Below are positions 1-7,840 of a stretch of 10,491 bases of DNA, in pieces. The notes below the pieces were generated by a model. It was not told where the DNA came from. It searched no databases and worked only from the letters and a program-made list of their open reading frames with translations. Location: NCBI GenBank assembly GCA_016934695.1, contig JAFGSH010000045.1, positions 1-10,491 of the forward strand, in the 5' to 3' direction. Every line of letters starts with the position of its first letter. The first letter of the stretch is position 1. The stretch comes from Deltaproteobacteria bacterium. GTDB taxonomy: Bacteria; Desulfobacterota; Syntrophia; Syntrophales; UBA2210. The position numbers and the translations under genes are program-made.

Positions 1-7
1 AGGCCAT

Positions 8-82
8 AGGCACGTAGCTCAGGGGGAGAGCATCACCTTGACACGGTGGGGGTCCAGGGTTCAAATCCCTGCGTGCCTACCA
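8..82 (+). tRNA. tRNA-Val (anticodon GAC), CCA encoded
   Basis: The complete cloverleaf can be folded by eye. The 7-bp acceptor stem pairs 8-14 with 72-78. The D stem is 17-20 with 28-31. The anticodon stem is 33-37 with 45-49, perfect apart from one T-G pair, and its loop is TTGACAC, giving anticodon GAC at 40-42. The variable loop is 50-54. The T stem is 55-59 with 67-71 around loop TTCAAAT. The discriminator base is A79 and CCA is encoded at 80-82. GAC reads valine codons GUC and GUU. A T-run follows directly (83-88). The 5' side is only seven bases from the window edge, so its promoter, or an upstream tRNA in the same transcript, cannot be seen. Confidence 0.97.
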
Positions 83-101
83 TTTTTTATATGCATGTGC
101 G

Positions 102-132
102 AGGGCATCGGCGTTTATGGTGCCCTTTCTTT
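102..132 (+). terminator. Probable intrinsic terminator after tRNA-Val
   Basis: An 8-bp stem pairs AGGGCATC (102-109) with GGTGCCCT (119-126), including one G-T pair, around a 9-base loop. TTCTTT (127-132) follows. It lies between the tRNA and thrS, so it would end the tRNA transcript or act as a leader attenuator for thrS. The T-tract is interrupted by one C, which lowers confidence. Confidence 0.5.
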
Positions 133-191
133 AGAGGATCGAGGATATTTCCCCCTCTGTTCCTCGGGTGTTGGCTTTTCCGGATAGGGCT

Positions 192-2111
192 GTGAAGAAG
201 ATAACAATAACATTGCCGGATGGTTCTGCTGAGTCATACCAGTCCGGAACAACGGCCGGGGAGATCGTCGCTTCCCGGTTCGGGGACGCCCTTGCCTCGG
301 CCGTGGCGGCCAGGGTCAACGGGCAGATGGTGGATCTGGATCGCCCCGTGAACGAGGATGCCACGATAGAGCTTATCGATATATCCTCCGCGGAGGGGCT
401 GGGCATATTGAGGCACAGCATATCGCATATTATGGCCCAGGCGGTGCAGGATATCTTCGAAGGGGTGAAAGTGACCATCGGTCCTTCGATAGAAGACGGA
501 TTCTACTATGATTTTGAATATGCCAACACCTTTACCCCCGAGGATCTTGAGAGGATTGAAGAGAGGATGCGCGCGATCATCTCCGCCGACCATCCCTTTG
601 TCCGCAAGGAGGTGTCGCGGGGGGAGGCGGGTTCTTTCTTCGAAGAGAGGGGCGAGTCATACAAGGTGGAACTGATCAATGATCTTCCCGACGATGTCAC
701 CCGGGTGAGCCTGTACAGTCAGGGAAGCTTCGTCGATCTCTGCCGGGGACCGCACATCCCGTCGACGGGGGTGGTCAAGGCCTTCAAACTGCTGAACGTT
801 GCGGGGGCATACTGGCGAGGCGATGAAACCAACAAGATGCTCCAGCGTATCTACGGGACCGGTTTTGCCACCCAGGAGGAGTTGGATGAGTATCTGAGGA
901 TCATCGAGGAGGCCAGAAGGCGGGACCACCGAAGACTGGGGAAAGAGCTTGACCTCTTCCAGATGAACGATGAGGCGGGCCCGGGTCTGGCGATATTTCA
1001 CCCGAAGGGTGCCCTCCTGAGAACACTCATTGAGGACTGGGAACGAAAGGAACACCTGAAACGCGGGTACGATATCGTCATGGGGCCCCAGATCCTGAAG
1101 GTTGACCTGTGGAAGAAATCCGGTCACTTCGACCACTACCGCGAGAATATGTACTTTACCGAGGTGGACGAGCAGTCGTACGGCATCAAACCGATGAACT
1201 GCCTGGCGCACATGCTGATATACAAGTCGAAGATACGCAGCTACCGGGATCTTCCCCTCCGGTATTTTGAGCTGGGGACCGTCCACCGGCACGAGAAGAC
1301 CGGTGTCCTGCACGGCCTCATGCGCGCGCGCCAGTTCACTCAGGATGACGCCCACATCCTGTGCACCCCCGAACAGCTGAACGCTGAGATCAGGGCAATC
1401 GCGGACTTCGTGGATTATGCCATGGGGGTCTTCGGTTTTCCGTACGAGGTGGAACTGAGCACGCGTCCGGGAGACTCGATCGGCACCGATGCGGACTGGG
1501 ATCTGGCAACCGACGCTCTGAGACTGGCGCTTCGAGACAATGAGATCCCGTACGATGTCAATGAGGGTGATGGCGCATTCTACGGCCCCAAGATCGACTT
1601 CAAACTCAAGGATGCCCTCGGGAGGAAATGGCAGTGCGCGACGATTCAGTGTGATTTTACCCTCCCCGAGAGATTCGACCTGTCGTACATCGGGGCGGAC
1701 GGAGAGAAACACCGGCCCGTTATGCTTCACAGGGTTATTCTGGGGGCGATTGAGCGGTTCATGGGGGTCCTGATCGAACATTATGCGGGGGCCTTTCCCG
1801 TCTGGCTGTCTCCCGTCCAGGCGACCATCCTGACTGTGACCGACAAACACATACCGCACGGCGAGGAGGTCTACGGACGGCTTGTCGAGGCGGGAGTGCG
1901 CTGCGAGAGGGATTTCAGGAACGAAAAGCTCGGCTATAAAATACGCGAGGGGCAGATGCAGAAGGTCCCGTACATGCTCGTCATCGGTGACCGGGAGGTG
2001 GAATCCGGCACGGTCTCGCCCCGGGAGCGGGATGGTGGAAAGAATCTCGGTTCAATGGGTATCGATGACTTTATTGCTATCGTGCGCGAAAAGTGTGACA
2101 GATACGCTTGA
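192..2111 (+). CDS. thrS: Threonyl-tRNA synthetase
   Basis: Cytoplasmic class II synthetase that attaches threonine to tRNA-Thr; 639 residues from this start, against 642 in E. coli. Domains in order: N-terminal TGS domain (about 1-62, beginning ITITLPDG); editing domain with the HxxxH pair His75/His79 and CRGPH (Cys184, His188); class II catalytic core; C-terminal anticodon-binding domain from about residue 537 (WLSPVQ). The zinc ligands that recognise threonine are all present: Cys337 (KPMNC), His388 (DDAH) and His513 (MLHR). Motif 3 is GAIERF. The editing residues align with E. coli His73, His77, Cys182 and His186, so editing of mischarged Ser-tRNA is probably intact. The GTG at 192 is preferred because the family starts just before this TGS strand. 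An in-frame GTG at 168 would add eight residues; neither has a strong ribosome site. It is the first gene of the translation operon. Confidence 0.96.
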   Translation: MKKITITLPDGSAESYQSGTTAGEIVASRFGDALASAVAARVNGQMVDLDRPVNEDATIELIDISSAEGLGILRHSISHIMAQAVQDIFEGVKVTIGPSIEDGFYYDFEYANTFTPEDLERIEERMRAIISADHPFVRKEVSRGEAGSFFEERGESYKVELINDLPDDVTRVSLYSQGSFVDLCRGPHIPSTGVVKAFKLLNVAGAYWRGDETNKMLQRIYGTGFATQEELDEYLRIIEEARRRDHRRLGKELDLFQMNDEAGPGLAIFHPKGALLRTLIEDWERKEHLKRGYDIVMGPQILKVDLWKKSGHFDHYRENMYFTEVDEQSYGIKPMNCLAHMLIYKSKIRSYRDLPLRYFELGTVHRHEKTGVLHGLMRARQFTQDDAHILCTPEQLNAEIRAIADFVDYAMGVFGFPYEVELSTRPGDSIGTDADWDLATDALRLALRDNEIPYDVNEGDGAFYGPKIDFKLKDALGRKWQCATIQCDFTLPERFDLSYIGADGEKHRPVMLHRVILGAIERFMGVLIEHYAGAFPVWLSPVQATILTVTDKHIPHGEEVYGRLVEAGVRCERDFRNEKLGYKIREGQMQKVPYMLVIGDREVESGTVSPRERDGGKNLGSMGIDDFIAIVREKCDRYA

Positions 2112-2125
2112 AAATATGGTACAAT
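2095..2125 (+). promoter_or_regulatory. Weak internal promoter candidate before infC
   Basis: GTGACA (2095-2100, five of six matches to the -35 consensus) and TACAAT (2120-2125, five of six to the -10) straddle the thrS stop with a long 19-base spacer. E. coli has internal infC promoters inside thrS, so the position is reasonable. The spacer is poor and the evidence is only pattern matching. Confidence 0.25.
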
Positions 2126-2132
2126 TCTACTT

Positions 2133-2161
2133 TTCTGAAACATTTCAGGAGGTGACACATA
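2133..2161 (+). promoter_or_regulatory. infC translation start: hairpin, strong SD and AUA codon
   Basis: The AGGAGGTGA at 2147-2155 is an unusually long perfect Shine-Dalgarno, six bases before an ATA codon at 2159. Its first half sits in the 3' arm of a hairpin (2133-2139 with 2144-2150, loop ACAT). Part of the ribosome site could therefore be paired. An in-frame TGA at 2153-2155 excludes any start further upstream. Confidence 0.6.
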
Positions 2162-2671
2162 GTTAAGCACTTGAGAACCAACAACGAGATCAGGGTTGAC
2201 AAGGTACGGGTGATCGGCTCTGACGGGCAGCAGTTGGGGATATTGTCCCTTGCCGATGCCCTTGCGGAAGCTGAAAAAGCGGATCTCGATCTGGTTGAAG
2301 TGGCTCCCAATTCCGCACCGCCGGTGTGCCGCATCATGGATTACGGGAAGCACATGTATCAGCAGAGCAAGAAGACTCATGGTGCCAAAAAGAGTCAGAG
2401 CGTGGTTCAGCTGAAGGAGATCCGCATCAGGCCCAAGACAGAGGAACACGACCTCCAGGTCAAGCTTCGCCACATCCAGCGCTTTCTCGAGCAGAACAAC
2501 AAGGTGAAGATAACCATGATGTTCAGGGGGCGGGAGATCGTCTATGCTGAGCAGGGCAGGCGTATGATGGAAGACATAAAGGACAGACTGGGCGAGGCGT
2601 GTGTCGTTGACCAGTTCCCAAAGCGCGAGGGGAGAAACATGATCATGGTGGTCGCTCCCCCGAAGAAGTGA
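2159..2671 (+). CDS. infC: Translation initiation factor IF-3, non-canonical AUA start
   Basis: IF-3 binds the 30S subunit, keeps it apart from 50S and checks the start codon-initiator tRNA pairing. The protein has 170 residues (E. coli 180). The N domain contains [13 protein letters not shown] and [20 protein letters not shown], followed by a basic linker. The C domain contains [14 protein letters not shown] and the 30S-binding FRGREI segment. The start is assigned to ATA at 2159 because it sits six bases after a perfect Shine-Dalgarno. The only standard start nearby, TTG at 2171, is 18 bases away, and an in-frame TGA at 2153 blocks anything earlier. infC in E. coli uses AUU, and IF-3 represses its own translation through that rare codon; AUA here would fit the same control. 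It lies 47 bases after thrS and before rpmI, the usual order. Confidence 0.95.
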   Translation: MVKHLRTNNEIRVDKVRVIGSDGQQLGILSLADALAEAEKADLDLVEVAPNSAPPVCRIMDYGKHMYQQSKKTHGAKKSQSVVQLKEIRIRPKTEEHDLQVKLRHIQRFLEQNNKVKITMMFRGREIVYAEQGRRMMEDIKDRLGEACVVDQFPKREGRNMIMVVAPPKK

Positions 2672-2703
2672 AGGGTATTAATAATAGAAACGGGAGTACA
2701 AGC

Positions 2704-2901
2704 ATGCCGAAAATCAAGACACGCAGAGGAGCGGCGAAGAGATTCGGCCTGACCGCGACGGGAAAGATCAAGCGGAACAAGGCCTATGCCAGCCACATCC
2801 TGACGAAGAAGACGAGCAAGAGAAAAAGGAACCTGAGAAAGTCGGGACTTCTTAATAAGAGAGATATGAACGGGATCAAGAAGTTGATTCCCTATCTGTA
2901 G
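2704..2901 (+). CDS. rpmI: 50S ribosomal protein L35
   Basis: A small, very basic large-subunit protein of 65 residues, the normal family length. It shows the L35 signatures [14 protein letters not shown] near the N-terminus, an ASHILTKK segment, and a lysine/arginine-rich centre. The ATG at 2704 has GGGAG (2692-2696) seven bases upstream. The frame stays open back to a GTG at 2668 that overlaps the infC stop, but those 12 extra residues are not part of the family. It sits in the classic infC-rpmI-rplT order, 32 bases after infC, so probably co-transcribed. In many bacteria L20 binds the mRNA ahead of rpmI to repress both genes; no obvious pseudoknot could be identified by eye in this short spacer. 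Confidence 0.96.
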   Translation: MPKIKTRRGAAKRFGLTATGKIKRNKAYASHILTKKTSKRKRNLRKSGLLNKRDMNGIKKLIPYL

Positions 2902-2924
2902 CAACGGGTTGAGGGAGATTATCT

Positions 2925-3275
2925 ATGCCACGGGTGAAGAGAAGCATACATGCCAGGAAAAAGAGAAGAGGGGTCTTGAAGCTCGCCAAGGGGTTCTTCG
3001 GGGCGCGGAGCCGTCTGTACCGGACGGCCACCGAGGCCGTTGAGAGGGCGATGAAATACTCCTACCGGGATCGCAGGGCACGAAAACGGGATTTCAGAAA
3101 ACTCTGGATCGCGAGGATCAACGCCGCCGCCCGTACCAACGGGATCTCTTACAGCAGACTGATAAGCGGGATGAAGAATGCGGGGGTCGATCTGGACCGG
3201 AAGATACTCGCGGAACTTGCCGTCAGTGATCCCGGAGCCTTCGCGAAGATTGTCGGTATGGCGAAAGGTGAGTAG
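2925..3275 (+). CDS. rplT: 50S ribosomal protein L20
   Basis: L20 binds 23S rRNA early in assembly of the large subunit. The product has 116 residues, close to the usual 117-118. It begins [15 protein letters not shown], and carries [15 protein letters not shown] and [20 protein letters not shown] in the long basic N-terminal helix. The globular C-terminal half contains [14 protein letters not shown]. The ATG at 2925 is preceded by a good ribosome site (GAGGGAGA, 2911-2918). It lies 23 bases after rpmI and 5 bases before pheS, whose own ribosome site lies inside the end of this gene, so translation of the two is probably coupled. Confidence 0.97.
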   Translation: MPRVKRSIHARKKRRGVLKLAKGFFGARSRLYRTATEAVERAMKYSYRDRRARKRDFRKLWIARINAAARTNGISYSRLISGMKNAGVDLDRKILAELAVSDPGAFAKIVGMAKGE

Positions 3276-3280
3276 CGTAC

Positions 3281-4297
3281 GTGAAAGAAGCCCTCGAAGA
3301 ACTCCGGAGAAAGGCTGATGAAGAGATACGTTCAGCCGCAACCCGTGAGGAGTTTCTTGGTATCAGGACGAGGTATCTCGGCAGGAAAGGGTTCCTGACC
3401 GATCTCCTCCGGGGGTTGAAGGATGTTTCCCCCGAAGAGAAGCCACTTTTCGGCAAGCTTTCCAACGACATAAAAAAATCCCTGCTGGAAAAGATAGAGC
3501 GGGCCCTGGCCGGTGTAGAGTCCGATGCGAGAGGCAGGGCCCTGCGCGAGGAGCGGATCGACGTCACCCTTCCCGGAAGAGGGACGCGATACGGCAAGAT
3601 CCATCCCGTCACACGGGTGGAGGGCGAGATATGCGACATCTTCGCAACCCTCGGATTCTCCGTGGTGGAAGGCCCCGATGTTGAGTTGACCTATTATAAT
3701 TTCGAGGCCCTCAATATTCCCGAAGGCCATCCCGCGCGGGATGTCCACGACACCTTCTACGTAACCGATACGGTTGTCCTGCGCACCCATACCTCTCCCG
3801 TCCAGATCAGGACGATGGAGAAACAATCGCCTCCCGTGAGGATCCTCTCCCCGGGCAAGGTATACCGGCCCGATTCCGACATCTCGCATACCCCCATGTT
3901 CCATCAGATCGAGGGGCTCTTGGTTGACAAGGGCATTACCTTCGGAGACCTGAAAGGCGTTCTCACCTTTTTCCTCCGGCAGATGTTCGGGAAGGAGACC
4001 CGGCTCAGATTTCGTCCCAGCTTTTTTCCCTTTACGGAACCGAGCGCGGAGGTCGATATACAGTGCGTGATGTGCAAAGGCTCCGGCTGCCGGTTGTGCG
4101 GACACAGCGGATGGATAGAGATCCTCGGAAGCGGGATGGTTGATCCCGAAGTATTCAAAAACGTTCACTATGACACCGAAGATATCTCCGGTTTTGCCTT
4201 CGGCCTCGGTGTCGAGAGGATCGCGATGCTCAAATACGGCATATCGGACCTCCGCCTCTTTTTCGAAAACGACCGGAGATTCCTCGAACAGTTCTAA
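3281..4297 (+). CDS. pheS: Phenylalanyl-tRNA synthetase alpha subunit
   Basis: Catalytic subunit of the alpha2-beta2 enzyme that charges tRNA-Phe; 338 residues (E. coli 327). The N-terminal part (about 1-85) is a charged helical arm of the type that binds the tRNA. The class II core follows: FHQIEGLLVD, the motif 2 region RFRPSFFPFTEPSAEVD, GSGMVDPEVFKNV, and motif 3 in FAFGLGVERIAMLKYGI near the C-terminus. Four cysteines (Cys262, 265, 270, 273; CVMCKGSGCRLC) form a CxxC-x4-CxxC knuckle that the E. coli protein lacks but which I recall in other bacterial PheS. It could bind zinc (inference). The GTG start at 3281 has AAGGTGAG about eight bases upstream. pheT follows after 24 bases. Confidence 0.97.
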   Translation: MKEALEELRRKADEEIRSAATREEFLGIRTRYLGRKGFLTDLLRGLKDVSPEEKPLFGKLSNDIKKSLLEKIERALAGVESDARGRALREERIDVTLPGRGTRYGKIHPVTRVEGEICDIFATLGFSVVEGPDVELTYYNFEALNIPEGHPARDVHDTFYVTDTVVLRTHTSPVQIRTMEKQSPPVRILSPGKVYRPDSDISHTPMFHQIEGLLVDKGITFGDLKGVLTFFLRQMFGKETRLRFRPSFFPFTEPSAEVDIQCVMCKGSGCRLCGHSGWIEILGSGMVDPEVFKNVHYDTEDISGFAFGLGVERIAMLKYGISDLRLFFENDRRFLEQF

Positions 4298-4321
4298 CCG
4301 CCTGATAGTTGGTGCATATAT

Positions 4322-6742
4322 ATGTTAGTCAGTCTCAAGTGGTTGAAGGATTATGTTGATGTGGATCTGACCCCGGAAGAGATCGCCGGCAAACTGACGA
4401 TGGCCGGCCTGGAGGTCGATTCCATAGAAAAAGTCAGCCCCGGTTTCTCCGGTGTGGTTGTCTCCAGGATACTGTCCATACGGCCCCATCCCAACGCCGA
4501 CAAGCTCTCGCTGTGTGAAGTTTCCACGGGTGACCGGACATTCCCCGTGGTGTGCGGCGCCCGGAACATCCATCCGGGCGATGTTGTCCCTCTCGCCACG
4601 GTGGGGGCGACCATACCGGGCGGCTACACGATAAAAAGCTCCCGGTTGCGCGGGGAGCTGTCCGAGGGGATGCTCTGCTCCGAAGAGGAGTTGGGGATCG
4701 GCGAGGATGCGACCGGGATCATGGTCCTGCCCGACACCCTCCCCCTTGGCGAAGACCTGGCCACGGCCCTCGATCTTGAGGATGTTGCGCTTGAGATATC
4801 CGTCACCCCCAACCGTGCCGACTGCCTGAGCATGATCGGGATCGCTCGCGAGATCGCCGCCGGGACGGGGACACGGGTGCGGTACCCGGCCATAGCATTC
4901 GAGGAGAAGGGGGGCGACATCCACAACCTGACCTCCGTGACGATTCTCGATCCCGACCTGTGTCCCCGGTATGCCGCCCGCCTCATACAGAATATCGAAA
5001 TACGGCCCTCCCCGGCATGGATGCGGACGCGGCTCGAGGCAGTAGGTCTGCGCGCGATCAACAACGTGGTCGATGTGACGAACTTCGTCATGATGGAACT
5101 CGGTCAGCCCCTCCATGCCTTCAACTTCCGGTCTCTCAGAGAGGCACGGATCGTCGTGAGAGGTGCCGAGGAGGGGGAGCGGTTCGTCTCCCTGGACGAA
5201 AAGGTCCGGACATTGAGCGCCGACACCCTCATGATCTGTGACGGTGTGGGACCGGTCGCGGTTGCCGGAATCATGGGAGGACTCGATTCCGAGGTGGAGG
5301 AGGATACAACGGAGGTCCTCTTGGAGAGCGCCTATTTCAATCCTTCCTCCATCCGTAAATCGTCCCGATCCCTGGGGATGGGTACGGACGCGGCCTTTCG
5401 TTTTGAGCGGGGGATCGATCCCGATGGCGTGGTCAGAGCCCTCGACAGGGCGGCCCAGTTGATAGCCGATCTGTCGGGCGGTTCGGTCTGCAGGGGGCAT
5501 ATTGATGAGTATCCCCGGAAGATCGAAGCGGTGCGGGATATTCCCCTCCGTCCCGAACGGGTGAACGGTATCCTGGGTACACGGATTGATGCGGGGGAGA
5601 TGAAAGATATCCTTGAGGGACTCGAGATGGCGGTGCGGGAAAAGGAGGGCGGAGGGTATCTCGTGACACCTCCCACATTCCGAGTCGACATTACCCGGGA
5701 GATCGACCTCACCGAGGAGATAGCGCGGATCCACGGGTACGAAGGCATTCCCACATCCCTGCCCGCCCTTACACCCGAAGCGGTAGCCACGAGCGGCAAG
5801 AGGACGCTGCAGGGCAGGATCCGGACAGTGCTGAATGGATATGGTTATTCGGAGGTTATCAATTACAGCTTTATCACGCCCCTGTCGGCGGACATCCTCG
5901 GCTTGAGCGAGGGTGACGAGGGACGGAGATTCATAGGACTTGAAGATCCCCTCGCCGAGGAGATGTCCGTCATGAGGACCGGCCTCGTGTACGGGCTTCT
6001 GGCGACGATGAGAAAAAACATCAGTGCCGGGAATCACGACCTGCGCATATTCGAGATGGGAAAGGTCTTCATTGATTGTGGGGAAGATCTGCCCCGAGAA
6101 GATGAAAAGGTGGGAGGCCTTATCTGCGGTACTCGCTATGACAGGCTGTGGCACTTCGACGAAGACCTACAGGCCGATTTCTATGATCTGAAGGGGTGCG
6201 TGGAGAAGCTGTTCGATGCCCTGAGGATTCAAGGTGTCAGGTTTACATCCGGTTGCGACCGCCCCTTTCTCCATCCCGGGAGATCGTGCCGCGTGACGGC
6301 AGACGGCGCGGCCATCGGATTCCTGGGCGATGTCCATCCCGATGTCCTTGAAAAGATGGACATAAAGGAAAAGGCCGTGGTCTTCGAACTCGATCTTCAT
6401 GCGATACTCCCCCTCGTGCGCGAGGGTTTTCTCTACCGGAATATTCCGAAGTTTCCTTCCGTTTCGAGGGATGTTGCCTTTGTGGTGGATAAGGGGGTCG
6501 AAGGGGGACGGCTCTTGGAACTCGTCCATGAGAAAAATGAGAATTTACTTGAGTATATAGACATATTTGATGTATATGAGGGCAAAGGAATCCCCCAGGG
6601 GGTGAAAAGCCTGGCCGTGAGATTTACCTATCGCTCGGCCGCAAAGACTTTAACCGACGGCGAGGTCAACAAGGTCCATGGGCGACTCGTGGAGACGATA
6701 GTGAAACACACGGGAGCAAAGATCAGAGGACTGGAGATGTAA
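4322..6742 (+). CDS. pheT: Phenylalanyl-tRNA synthetase beta subunit
   Basis: The large subunit pairs with PheS, binds tRNA-Phe and houses the editing site for mischarged tyrosine. It has 806 residues (E. coli 795). Domains in order: N-terminal LKWLKDYVD segment; EMAP/tRNA-binding domain (about 40-150) with RPHPNADKLSLCEV and a GMLCSEEELG end; B3/B4 editing region with SVTPNRADCLS and NNVVDVTNFVMMELGQPLHAF; B5 domain (about 405-475, RPERVNGILGTRID); catalytic-like core with YGYSEVINYSFI; C-terminal ferredoxin-like anticodon-binding domain (about 715-806, FPSVSRDVAFVVD to the end). The ATG at 4322 has only GGTG (4311-4314) as a ribosome site, so translation may lean on pheS. No frameshift or missing domain is apparent. 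Confidence 0.97.
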   Translation: MLVSLKWLKDYVDVDLTPEEIAGKLTMAGLEVDSIEKVSPGFSGVVVSRILSIRPHPNADKLSLCEVSTGDRTFPVVCGARNIHPGDVVPLATVGATIPGGYTIKSSRLRGELSEGMLCSEEELGIGEDATGIMVLPDTLPLGEDLATALDLEDVALEISVTPNRADCLSMIGIAREIAAGTGTRVRYPAIAFEEKGGDIHNLTSVTILDPDLCPRYAARLIQNIEIRPSPAWMRTRLEAVGLRAINNVVDVTNFVMMELGQPLHAFNFRSLREARIVVRGAEEGERFVSLDEKVRTLSADTLMICDGVGPVAVAGIMGGLDSEVEEDTTEVLLESAYFNPSSIRKSSRSLGMGTDAAFRFERGIDPDGVVRALDRAAQLIADLSGGSVCRGHIDEYPRKIEAVRDIPLRPERVNGILGTRIDAGEMKDILEGLEMAVREKEGGGYLVTPPTFRVDITREIDLTEEIARIHGYEGIPTSLPALTPEAVATSGKRTLQGRIRTVLNGYGYSEVINYSFITPLSADILGLSEGDEGRRFIGLEDPLAEEMSVMRTGLVYGLLATMRKNISAGNHDLRIFEMGKVFIDCGEDLPREDEKVGGLICGTRYDRLWHFDEDLQADFYDLKGCVEKLFDALRIQGVRFTSGCDRPFLHPGRSCRVTADGAAIGFLGDVHPDVLEKMDIKEKAVVFELDLHAILPLVREGFLYRNIPKFPSVSRDVAFVVDKGVEGGRLLELVHEKNENLLEYIDIFDVYEGKGIPQGVKSLAVRFTYRSAAKTLTDGEVNKVHGRLVETIVKHTGAKIRGLEM

Positions 6743-6765
6743 ATATCATGACGAGGGAGGGAAAG

Positions 6766-7041
6766 ATGACAAAAGCTGATATCATAAGAAACGTGCATGA
6801 GAAGATCGGTGTCTCGAAAAGTGATGCGGCACGCTATGTGGAGTCGGTATTTGACATCATCAAGGATACCCTTGCCGGAGGTGAGGATGTCAAGATCTCC
6901 GGGTTCGGCAAATTGAGCATCAGGGAGAAGAAGGCCCGCAGGGGGAGAAACCCGCAGACCGGTAGAGAGATCGAAATATCGGCCAGGAAGGTTTTGACCT
7001 TCAAATCGAGCCAGGTGTTGAAGAAGGCGCTCAACAGCTGA
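6766..7041 (+). CDS. ihfA: Integration host factor alpha-like DNA-bending protein
   Basis: A small nucleoid protein of the HU/IHF family; 91 residues, typical length. As a dimer, IHF inserts prolines between base pairs and bends DNA sharply, aiding promoter loops, replication and recombination. Seen here are the helical N-terminal half (MTKADII...KIGVSKSDA), the KISGFGKLSIREK strand pair, and the DNA-binding arm GRNPQTG (60-66) with the intercalating Pro63. ISARKVLTFKSSQVLK follows. The ATG at 6766 is chosen because GAGGGAGG (6753-6760) is ideally spaced. An in-frame ATG at 6748 would add six residues but has a poorer site. It lies 23 bases after pheT, the same position ihfA holds in E. coli, which supports alpha over HU or IHF-beta. 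Confidence 0.9.
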   Translation: MTKADIIRNVHEKIGVSKSDAARYVESVFDIIKDTLAGGEDVKISGFGKLSIREKKARRGRNPQTGREIEISARKVLTFKSSQVLKKALNS

Positions 7042-7087
7042 TCGCCCAAGTGACTGCCGCGTCTCTGATGTGTAAGGGTCTCCTGCC

Positions 7088-7414
7088 ATGGTTATCCCTG
7101 ACAAGAATTATTTCCGTATCGGTGAGGTCGGGAGAATACTGGGGGTGGAGCCGTACGTTGTCAGGTACTGGGAGTCGGAATTCAAGACGGTGCGTCCGAT
7201 ACGGACGAAGTCGGATCAGCGTCTCTACCGCAGAAAAGATGTCGAGCGGTTAGTGGAGATCAAAAATCTGTTGTACGAAGAGATGCTTACCATAGCCGGC
7301 GCTAAGAAGCGTCTGGCCCGCACCGACAGGGGAGACAGCGTTCCCGTAAGCATGGACGGCAGGCTCACTGACATCAAAAGAGGATTGCAGGAAATAAAAG
7401 AGATCATCGGTTAG
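7088..7414 (+). CDS. Short MerR-family transcriptional regulator
   Basis: A 108-residue DNA-binding protein. Residues about 8-75 form a MerR winged helix-turn-helix: YFRIGEVGRILGVEPYVVRYWE is the helix-turn-helix, and RLYRRKDVERL is the wing and following helix. The remainder (LLYEEMLTIAGAKKRLAR and a short helical tail) has no cysteine metal site or ligand domain, so the inducer, if any, cannot be read. Proteins of this compact form recur after pheT-ihfA in deltaproteobacteria (recalled, not searched), and the target is unknown to me. The ATG at 7088 has AAGGG (7074-7078) nine bases upstream. It is the last gene of the translation operon, 46 bases after ihfA and 32 bases before the terminator. 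Confidence 0.88.
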   Translation: MVIPDKNYFRIGEVGRILGVEPYVVRYWESEFKTVRPIRTKSDQRLYRRKDVERLVEIKNLLYEEMLTIAGAKKRLARTDRGDSVPVSMDGRLTDIKRGLQEIKEIIG

Positions 7415-7446
7415 AGTACGCTGGTGATCACCGAAGGGTGTGCATG

Positions 7447-7475
7447 AAAAAGCCGGTTTTGTCGACCGGCTTTTT
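7447..7475. terminator. Strong bidirectional intrinsic terminator
   Basis: A perfect 11-bp stem pairs 7447-7457 with 7465-7475 around a 7-base loop. The stem runs from an A5 tract on the left to a T5 tract on the right, with GCCGG/CCGGC at the core. Because it is symmetric it can end the plus-strand translation operon and also the minus-strand transcript of the PxxKW gene, which converges on it. Confidence 0.92.
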
Positions 7476-7555
7476 GCGCACCTACCCGTACGGGCAAGAC
7501 CCTCACCCATGGAACCCTTCACGGCCTGTAACAGGGGTCTTGCTTCAGAAAAGTG

Positions 7556-7837
7556 TTACCTGCGTGATCCTCTTTTTGAGGCCTTCAATGGGTTGATCTT
7601 GTGGGCTGTTTCCTTGGCAGTCTTGACGATATGTGTCGCTGACGGGCATCCACCCATGGCCCATTTCCCGGCGGGATCAGGGTACATGCTGCAATATGTG
7701 ACGGAAGCATAATCAATGCACCTGCTGCAGCCCTCGCATTTTTCAATGATCGGGTGACAGCTGCCTCCGTTGAAGGTGCACCCTTTCTTAGTCATAAAGA
7801 CGCACTCGTAACCTTGTTTCACAGTCTGGCAAAGCAT
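7556..7837 (-). CDS. PxxKW family cysteine-rich protein
   Basis: A 93-residue soluble protein with nine cysteines (3, 12, 20, 27, 34, 37, 40, 49, 64) and the PAGKW motif at 55-59 that names the family. No signal peptide or membrane segment is visible. Other marks are FMTKKGCTFNGGSCHPI (14-30), the CEGCSRC cluster (34-40), and a basic tail INPLKASKR. Cysteine spacing suggests a metal-binding fold, perhaps zinc or iron-sulfur (inference); the function is not known to me. The ATG at 7837 is chosen because it follows an extended ribosome site (AAGGGGGTGAT on the minus strand). The GTG at 7846 lies inside that site. It is transcribed alone, converging on the translation operon and diverging from the PTS genes. 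Confidence 0.88.
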   Translation of the reverse strand: MLCQTVKQGYECVFMTKKGCTFNGGSCHPIIEKCEGCSRCIDYASVTYCSMYPDPAGKWAMGGCPSATHIVKTAKETAHKINPLKASKRGSRR

Positions 7838-7840
7838 AGG

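Noticed and set aside
657..1859. 400-codon open frame on the minus strand opposite thrS
   Set aside because: It is a shadow of thrS, whose protein matches its family over its full length. The antisense product has no recognisable domain and no ribosome site.
2171..2671. TTG at 2171 as the infC start
   Set aside because: It is 18 bases from the strong Shine-Dalgarno, whereas ATA 2159 is six bases from it and rare starts are typical for infC.
2668..2703. GTG at 2668 as the rpmI start
   Set aside because: It would add 12 residues foreign to L35. The ATG at 2704 has a well-spaced GGGAG and starts with the conserved MPKIKT.
4325..6154. 609-codon open frame on the minus strand opposite pheT
   Set aside because: Long antisense frames are common opposite GC-rich genes. 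The product is rich in Gly, His, Arg and Pro with no family pattern, and pheT is complete.
6549..6578. AT-rich TTGAGT with TATATG inside the end of pheT, a possible ihfA promoter
   Set aside because: Each box matches at only four of six positions with an 18-base spacer. It lies about 190 bases from ihfA in a conserved coding stretch.
6748..6765. ATG at 6748 as the ihfA start
   Set aside because: The ATG at 6766 has a much better ribosome site (GAGGGAGG), and the extra six residues overlap that site.
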